Positions 5,970 through 9,684 of a stretch of DNA of 9,684 bases are shown here, one piece after another. The DNA is taken from the NCBI GenBank assembly GCA_016649785.1, contig JAENXB010000100.1:1-9684 (forward strand). Direction: 5' to 3'. Under the pieces are notes generated by a model. The model was given only the letters and a program-made list of their open reading frames with translations. It made no database searches and had not been told where the DNA came from. Made by a program: the position numbers and the translations under genes. Origin of the DNA: Flavobacteriaceae bacterium. GTDB taxonomy: Bacteria; Bacteroidota; Bacteroidia; Flavobacteriales; Flavobacteriaceae. Numbering within the stretch: position 1 is the stretch's first letter; the number at the start of each line of letters is the position of its first letter.

Positions 5970-6848
5970 ATGCTATCTATTGATCCAAATGAAATTAGTA
6001 CGGGAAAACTGCATCAGTATTTGTTGGGTGCTGTTGGGCCAAGACCTATTGCATTTGCGAGTACGGTAGACATAAACGGAAAACCCAATTTGTCGCCTTT
6101 TAGTTTCTTCAATGTTTTTAGCGCAAATCCACCAATTTTAATCTTTTCGCCTGCCAGAAGGGGACGGGATAATACTGTAAAGCATACCTATTTAAATGCA
6201 AAGGCGACGAAGGAAGTTGTGATAAATATTGTAAATTTCAAAATGGTTCAGCAAATGTCGCTTTCCAGTACAGAATATGCTGAAGGAGTGAACGAGTTTG
6301 AAAAAGCGGGTTTTACGATGCTTAAATCAGATGTGGTGAAACCATTCCGGGTGGCTGAATCTCCGGTTCAATTTGAATGTAAAATTCGGGAGGTTGTTGA
6401 ATTGGGAAATGAAGGCGGGGCAGGAAACCTTGTGATTTGCGAGGTAGTAAAAATGCATATTGATGAAGCTGTTTTAGATGAAGATGGACATATTGATCAG
6501 CATAAAATAGATCAGGTTGCCAGGATGGGTGGCAATTGGTACACCCGTGCAAAAATGGGGATGTTTGAAGTTCCAAAACCCCTTTCGTCAATTGGAATTG
6601 GGGTGGATGAAATTCCGCAGGAAATCAGGAATAGCCGGATTTTAACAGGCAATGATCTTGGGAAATTGGGTAATGTGGAGATTTTGCCTTCAGAAGAAGA
6701 AATTACACTATTTTTACGGCAGGAACCAGGTGCTTTAGAAATATTGAAGACCGGAGATTTAGATAAAATTCATTTACAAGCACAATTATATTTAGAAAAG
6801 GAAGAACCAGTAAAAGCCTGGAAATTATTATTAGCAAAAAAACATTAA
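5970..6848 (+). CDS. Flavin reductase family protein (FMN-binding split barrel)
   Basis: The protein has 292 residues. The N-terminal two thirds is a flavin-reductase-like split barrel: GAVGPRPIAFASTVDINGKPNLSPFSFFNVFSANPP (about 20-55) is the family's FMN-binding signature, followed by SPARRGRDNTVKHTYLN. Proteins of this DIM6/NTAB group bind FMN and reduce it, or use it to act on small molecules. No partner oxygenase is present to define a substrate. The C-terminal ~90 residues are a less typical extension ending in a short helical part (LQAQLYLEKEEPVKAWKLLLAKKH). The DUF3127 gene begins one base after the stop, so the two form an operon ending at the terminator near 7311. It shares a 109-base divergent promoter region with the histidine kinase. 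Confidence 0.9.
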   Translation: MLSIDPNEISTGKLHQYLLGAVGPRPIAFASTVDINGKPNLSPFSFFNVFSANPPILIFSPARRGRDNTVKHTYLNAKATKEVVINIVNFKMVQQMSLSSTEYAEGVNEFEKAGFTMLKSDVVKPFRVAESPVQFECKIREVVELGNEGGAGNLVICEVVKMHIDEAVLDEDGHIDQHKIDQVARMGGNWYTRAKMGMFEVPKPLSSIGIGVDEIPQEIRNSRILTGNDLGKLGNVEILPSEEEITLFLRQEPGALEILKTGDLDKIHLQAQLYLEKEEPVKAWKLLLAKKH

Positions 6849-6849
6849 A

Positions 6850-7227
6850 ATGGAAGTACAAGGAAAGATTAAATTAATTGGAGAAACTCAAACTTTTGGG
6901 GCCAATGGGTTTAAAAAAAGAGAATTGGTAGTGACCACAGAAGAACAATATCCACAACACATTATGGTCGAGTTTGTTCAGGACAAAACAGATCTATTGG
7001 ATAATTTTAAGGTGGGTCAACCGGTGAAGATCGGGGTGAATATAAAGGGCCGCGAATGGGTGAATCCACAAGGAGAGGCAAAATATTTTAACTCTATTCA
7101 GGGTTGGAGAATTGAAAATTTAGAAGCCGCAGGAAATCCCGGGGCACCAAATGTAGCGCCACCGGCAGATCAATTTGAGCCTGCAAAGGATTTAAACGAT
7201 GAAGATTTTGACGATCTTCCGTTTTAA
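6850..7227 (+). CDS. DUF3127 protein with SSB-like acidic C-terminal tail
   Basis: The protein has 125 residues. Residues 1-90 (MEVQGKIKLIGETQTFG...KKRELVVTT...KVGQPVKIGVNIKGREW...YFNSIQGWRIE) form a compact beta-rich domain matching what I recall as DUF3127. It looks OB-fold-like: short strands, a GREW turn and a terminal Trp strand. A flexible Gly/Pro/Ala linker (about 93-108) is followed by an acidic tail ending DEDFDDLPF. That ending closely resembles the DDDIPF tip with which single-stranded DNA-binding protein recruits repair and replication partners. The sequence shows this architecture; a role in nucleic-acid binding or competition for SSB partners is inference. It is translated from the same transcript as the flavin reductase homologue (1-base gap). 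Confidence 0.85.
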   Translation: MEVQGKIKLIGETQTFGANGFKKRELVVTTEEQYPQHIMVEFVQDKTDLLDNFKVGQPVKIGVNIKGREWVNPQGEAKYFNSIQGWRIENLEAAGNPGAPNVAPPADQFEPAKDLNDEDFDDLPF

Positions 7228-7270
7228 AACAAAGGCCCACGCTCTTATGAAGGAGGAGTAAAAAATCAAT

Positions 7271-7311
7271 AAAAAAGCTTAGCGTCAATTAAATGAGGCT
7301 AAGCTTTTTTT
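7271..7311 (+). terminator. Intrinsic terminator of the flavin-reductase/DUF3127 operon
   Basis: AAAAAAGCTTAGC (7271-7283) is the exact reverse complement of GCTAAGCTTTTTT (7298-7310). The loop is 14 bases and the T-run extends to 7311. The A-rich 5' arm means it can also work on the minus strand, but no minus-strand gene ends here. Confidence 0.88.
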
Positions 7312-7357
7312 ATTCTGTGACTTTCTATTATTTTTAATTTTCTAACAGCTTTCAAAA

Positions 7358-7996
7358 GTGGATAAATTTAGTTTATATCAAAAGTTCCCTCCGGTAGAAA
7401 CTGCTGATGATGACGGACTGCTTGCCATTGGAGGGGAATTGTCTGTAAAACGCCTGATAGACGCGTATAACCACGGTATTTTTCCCTGGTACGACACTTC
7501 ACAACCCGTTTTATGGTGGAGCCCGGATCCCAGGATGGTACTTTTTCCCGAAAAGCTGAAAGTCTCAAAAAGTATGAAAAAGTTGATCCTGAACAATGCT
7601 TTTGAAGTGACTTTTAACCGGGATTTTAAAGCCGTTATTGAAAATTGTGCCAACATCTGGCGACAAGGTCAGGCTGGCACCTGGATCACCGAAGAAATAC
7701 AAAAAGCTTACCTGGAATTACACAGGTTGGGAATAGCTCATTCTGTTGAAGTTTGGGACGGAAATAATTTGGTGGGCGGACTCTACGGAATTTACCTGAA
7801 AGATAAAAAAGTATTTTGCGGCGAAAGCATGTTCGCGACCGTGAGCAATGCCTCAAAATACGGATTTATAAAATTGGTCGAAAAATTAAGGGCGGAAGGA
7901 GTTAAGCTGATAGATTGCCAAATTTATACAGCCCATCTGCAAAGTCTTGGCGCGGAAGAGATATCCAGGAAAGAATTTTTGGGGTTTTTAACGTAG
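7358..7996 (+). CDS. aat: Leucyl/phenylalanyl-tRNA--protein transferase
   Basis: The protein has 212 residues. Aat adds Leu or Phe from aminoacyl-tRNA to N-terminal Lys/Arg of proteins, creating N-degrons that ClpS delivers to ClpAP. Family motifs run in order: DDDGLLAIGGELSVKRLIDAYNHGIFPWY (17-45), WWSPDPRMVLFP (53-64), TWITEEIQKAYLELHRLGIAHSVEVW (108-133), GGLYGIYL (140-147), GESMF (155-159) and KLIDCQIYTAHLQSLGAEEISRKEF (183-207). E156, D186 and Q188 fall at the positions I remember as catalytically important in E. coli Aat. The start is GTG 7358, supported by the normal MDKFSLYQKFPPV-like N-terminus; no ATG is better placed. Upstream TAATTTTC (7335-7342) is a weak -7 candidate. The stop codon lies inside a perfect hairpin. 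Confidence 0.96.
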   Translation: MDKFSLYQKFPPVETADDDGLLAIGGELSVKRLIDAYNHGIFPWYDTSQPVLWWSPDPRMVLFPEKLKVSKSMKKLILNNAFEVTFNRDFKAVIENCANIWRQGQAGTWITEEIQKAYLELHRLGIAHSVEVWDGNNLVGGLYGIYLKDKKVFCGESMFATVSNASKYGFIKLVEKLRAEGVKLIDCQIYTAHLQSLGAEEISRKEFLGFLT

Positions 7997-8021
7997 AGAA
8001 ACCCTACCAGGGTTTCTCTAC
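7993..8021. repeat. Perfect 13-bp inverted repeat spanning the aat stop codon
   Basis: GTAGAGAAACCCT (7993-8005) and its exact reverse complement (8009-8021) flank a 3-base loop ACC. The aat TAG (7994-7996) is inside the left arm. There is no T-run on either strand, so it is a REP-like hairpin or mRNA 3'-end stabiliser rather than a canonical terminator. It lies between convergent aat and tag. It contains the first of three related 17-mers. Confidence 0.85.
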
Positions 8022-8065
8022 CCAACCCAATCAATGTTTCAAACCCAAAACCCTATCAGTGTTTC
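8000..8065. repeat. Three degenerate ~25-bp repeat units between aat and tag
   Basis: Three related 17-mers occur at a 24-25 base period: AACCCTACCAGGGTTTC (8000-8016), AACCCAATCAATGTTTC (8024-8040) and AACCCTATCAGTGTTTC (8049-8065). Units 2 and 3 are also each followed by AAACC, giving an 11-base direct repeat TGTTTCAAACC at 8035 and 8060. Only unit 1 is a full palindrome. The repeats fill almost the whole gap between the aat stop and the tag stop. Confidence 0.75.
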
Positions 8066-8081
8066 AAACCTTTGAAAGATT

Positions 8082-8648
8082 TTACACGTCTTTATATCTG
8101 AAACAATCTATTTCATGGTCATTCACCATTCCCGTGGCCTGCATATGCGCATATATCACGGTAGAACCCACAAATTTAAATCCGCGTTTTTTTAGGTCTT
8201 TGCTCAATTTATCGCTTATTTCAGTGGTTGGAGGGGCTTTTTTATAATCCTGAACGGAATTCTTAATGGGTTGTCCAGCCACAAATCCCCAAATATAGTT
8301 GCTAAAACTCCCGAATTCTTCCTGCAGCTTCATAAAAGCCTGGGCGTTGGTAACGGTAGCGCGAACTTTTAATTTATTTCTTATGATCCCTGCATTCAGC
8401 AATAATTGTTGAATTTTTTCTTCCGGATATTCCGCAATCTTTTTATAGTCAAAATCATCAAAAGCTTCCCTGAAATTTTCCCTTTTTCGAAGAATTGTGA
8501 TCCAGCTTAAGCCGGCCTGAAAAGTTTCCAGTACCAGGAATTCAAATAAGGTTTCATCGTTATATACCGGCACGCCCCATTCTTCGTCGTGGTAAGCTTC
8601 GTAAAGCGGGTCGCCCATACACCATCCGCAGCGTTTTAATTCACTCAT
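8082..8648 (-). CDS. tag: DNA-3-methyladenine glycosylase I
   Basis: The protein has 188 residues, close to E. coli Tag. It removes 3-methyladenine from alkylated DNA, the first step of base excision repair. The zinc-site residues are kept at both ends: C7 (MSELKRC) and H20 (EAYHDEEWG), then H178 and C182 (NDHEIDC). The base-pocket residues E41 and W49 lie in LETFQAGLSWITILRKRENF, and KALKKRGFKFVG-like DLKKRGFKFVGSTVIYAHMQATG follows. The start is ATG 8648. The open frame extends upstream, but those residues belong to the tail of the preceding gene read in another frame. It begins 4 bases after the TonB-like gene stop, so the two are probably one transcript. Confidence 0.96.
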   Translation of the reverse strand: MSELKRCGWCMGDPLYEAYHDEEWGVPVYNDETLFEFLVLETFQAGLSWITILRKRENFREAFDDFDYKKIAEYPEEKIQQLLLNAGIIRNKLKVRATVTNAQAFMKLQEEFGSFSNYIWGFVAGQPIKNSVQDYKKAPPTTEISDKLSKDLKKRGFKFVGSTVIYAHMQATGMVNDHEIDCFRYKDV

Positions 8649-8652
8649 TAGG

Positions 8653-9369
8653 TTAAGGTTTGAAATTATATGTAATAGTACCGGGTTGTGAATTACGGCC
8701 GGGCAGACGGCTAAAAACAGCCTGAGCTGCATATTCAAGGGCTTGGTCGGCCAAACATTCATTGGTAGTTGAAGAACTGCCTTTATTTACTGAGGAAGAA
8801 GTAACCCTGCCCTCGGCATTCACGGAAATATTTACGACTATTTTTCCTGATCTGTCACAGGTGTAAACGGGGTTTGGAATATCTACTGCGCGTCGGCCTA
8901 AAAGTGAAAAGGAAATGGAGCTGTGATCTATTCCTCCCGATTTTGTAGAAGTTACTGCTGAAGTTTTGTTTCCATCAGATTTTTTTTTAACCTGCTCTTT
9001 CTTTTTATCCCGAAGATTGAAATTTCCCGAAGAATTTGAAGTTTCATCCTCGCTGGTTTCGGTTTGCAATGCGCTGTTCTTTTCGAAAATTTCATTGAGC
9101 TTTTGATCGAAATTTTCATCCCTGGATTCCTGATCCTCATTAAATGCCCGATGCGTTTGCGCAGTTTCCCTGGTGTTTTTTTTGGGTGCTTCTTCCGGTT
9201 CCGGTTTTTCAATTACTGGTTCTTCTATTTTTAAATTATCCAGATCCATTAGGAACTCACTTGTTGCCTTGTTTTTGTTGGCCAGGTTGAAATTGAACAA
9301 TCCCAGTAGCAATACCGCAAAGAACAGAAGCGTGATAATTAAGGCTTTATGTCTGTCAAAAAAATCCAT
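8653..9369 (-). CDS. TonB-like energy-transducer family protein
   Basis: The protein has 238 residues. A short cytoplasmic start (MDFFDRHK) is followed by one transmembrane helix (about 8-29). Next comes a long charged, Glu/Lys/Pro-rich periplasmic spacer (IEEPVIEKPEPEEAPKK and onward, about 45-150) and a C-terminal domain (about 160-238) resembling TonB_C: IPNPVYTCDRSGKIVVNISVNAEGRVTSSSVNKGSSSTTNECLADQALEYAAQAVFSRLPGR. C171 and C205 could form a periplasmic disulfide (inference). TonB proteins transmit inner-membrane proton-motive force to outer-membrane receptors. No exbB or exbD is visible, so a role with the receptor at the start of the window is not established. The start is ATG 9369; the alternative at 9426 would overlap truB and disrupt the membrane anchor. 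It lies between truB and tag on the same strand. Confidence 0.85.
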   Translation of the reverse strand: MDFFDRHKALIITLLFFAVLLLGLFNFNLANKNKATSEFLMDLDNLKIEEPVIEKPEPEEAPKKNTRETAQTHRAFNEDQESRDENFDQKLNEIFEKNSALQTETSEDETSNSSGNFNLRDKKKEQVKKKSDGNKTSAVTSTKSGGIDHSSISFSLLGRRAVDIPNPVYTCDRSGKIVVNISVNAEGRVTSSSVNKGSSSTTNECLADQALEYAAQAVFSRLPGRNSQPGTITYNFKP

Positions 9370-9406
9370 AGAATTAGAACTATTGAACCCGTTTTTTATT
9401 CTGCAA

Positions 9407-9684
9407 TTAAGGCAGTAAATTTTCAAAAGTTAAAAGATCCAGGGCATCATCTACATTAAATGTGCCGATTTTTGACCGTCTTAATGCCGACAGATGCGCG
9501 CCGCTGCCCAGGGCCTTTCCATAATCGTTAGCAAGGCTGCGAATGTAAGTGCCTTTGCTGCAAATAACCCTGAAGTCAACTTCAGGGAAACGATTATTTG
9601 TGATCTCAAATTCGGTGATCTCAATTTTTCTGGCCTCTATTTTTACTTCTTCCCCGCTTCGGGCATATTCATAAAGGCGTTTTC
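9407..9684 (-). CDS. truB: tRNA pseudouridine(55) synthase, C-terminal part (cut by window edge)
   Basis: Ninety-one codons plus the stop are present; the 5' part lies beyond the window. Translated from the minus strand, the fragment reads RLYEYARSGEEVKIEARKI... and contains the TruB hallmark KGTYIRSLANDYGKALGSGAHLSALRRSKIG, ending DALDLLTFENLLP. TruB converts U55 of the tRNA T-loop to pseudouridine. The catalytic aspartate lies in the missing N-terminal part. The stop (9407-9409) is 37 bases before the start of the TonB-like gene, so truB, this gene and tag may be co-transcribed. No terminator was seen in that gap. Confidence 0.95.
   Translation of the reverse strand, partial: KRLYEYARSGEEVKIEARKIEITEFEITNNRFPEVDFRVICSKGTYIRSLANDYGKALGSGAHLSALRRSKIGTFNVDDALDLLTFENLLP

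Noticed and set aside
8649..8762. Longer start for tag beginning MNVWPTKPLN
   Set aside because: It would overlap the end of the TonB-like gene. Tag homologues start just before the zinc-binding cysteine, as MSELKRC does.
9370..9426. Upstream start for the TonB-like protein (MKIYCLNCRIKNG)
   Set aside because: It overlaps truB and places 19 residues before a clean membrane anchor. The ATG at 9369 fits the family layout.
1..9684. Defence island, prophage or insertion-sequence genes
   Set aside because: Every ORF of substance is explained by housekeeping, transport or signalling families. No transposase, integrase or phage gene is visible.

Overview
The window looks like chromosomal DNA from a marine or soil-type member of the Flavobacteriaceae (Bacteroidetes). 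It is AT-rich. Start codons lack obvious Shine-Dalgarno sequences, and several promoters fit the Bacteroidetes -7 motif TAnnTTTG. The outer-membrane receptor, the lipoprotein with acidic residues after its cysteine, and the TonB-like protein are all of flavobacterial type. I cannot assign a genus from sequence alone. Most genes are ordinary housekeeping genes. The interest lies mainly in the RNA and repeat elements between them.

Layout. Positions 1-350 hold a leader with a clear TPP (THI-box) riboswitch (about 107-204) and an intrinsic terminator (231-276). These precede a TonB-dependent receptor (351-2534), so the receptor is most likely a thiamine or thiamine-precursor importer that is shut off when TPP is plentiful. 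A strong bidirectional hairpin (2543-2586) separates it from a convergent small lipoprotein with a degenerate Rieske-like C-terminus (2622-3056, minus). Next is a 260-base gap with a promoter, a 5' hairpin and a strong terminator. This is a candidate small RNA or a greA leader attenuator. It is followed by greA (3317-3793), a HIT-family hydrolase (3917-4306) and a hot-dog acyl-CoA thioesterase (4306-4716). A perfect 28-bp palindrome and six CACGAAT heptamers have invaded the greA-HIT gap.

An orphan membrane histidine kinase (4700-5860, minus) overlaps the thioesterase tail to tail. It diverges from a two-gene operon: a flavin-reductase-like split-barrel protein (5970-6848) and a DUF3127 protein with an SSB-like acidic tail (6850-7227), closed by a terminator (7271-7311). 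Then comes aat (7358-7996), the leucyl/phenylalanyl-tRNA-protein transferase of the N-degron pathway. A repeat patch (7993-8065) separates it from a minus-strand block in the order truB (3' part, 9407 to the edge), a TonB-like protein (8653-9369) and tag, 3-methyladenine DNA glycosylase I (8082-8648).

I found no phage, defence, CRISPR or insertion-sequence genes, and no rRNA or tRNA. The observations most worth following are the putative RNA upstream of greA, the SSB-like tail on the DUF3127 protein, the two unrelated intergenic repeat families, and the TPP-controlled receptor standing alone without other thiamine genes.
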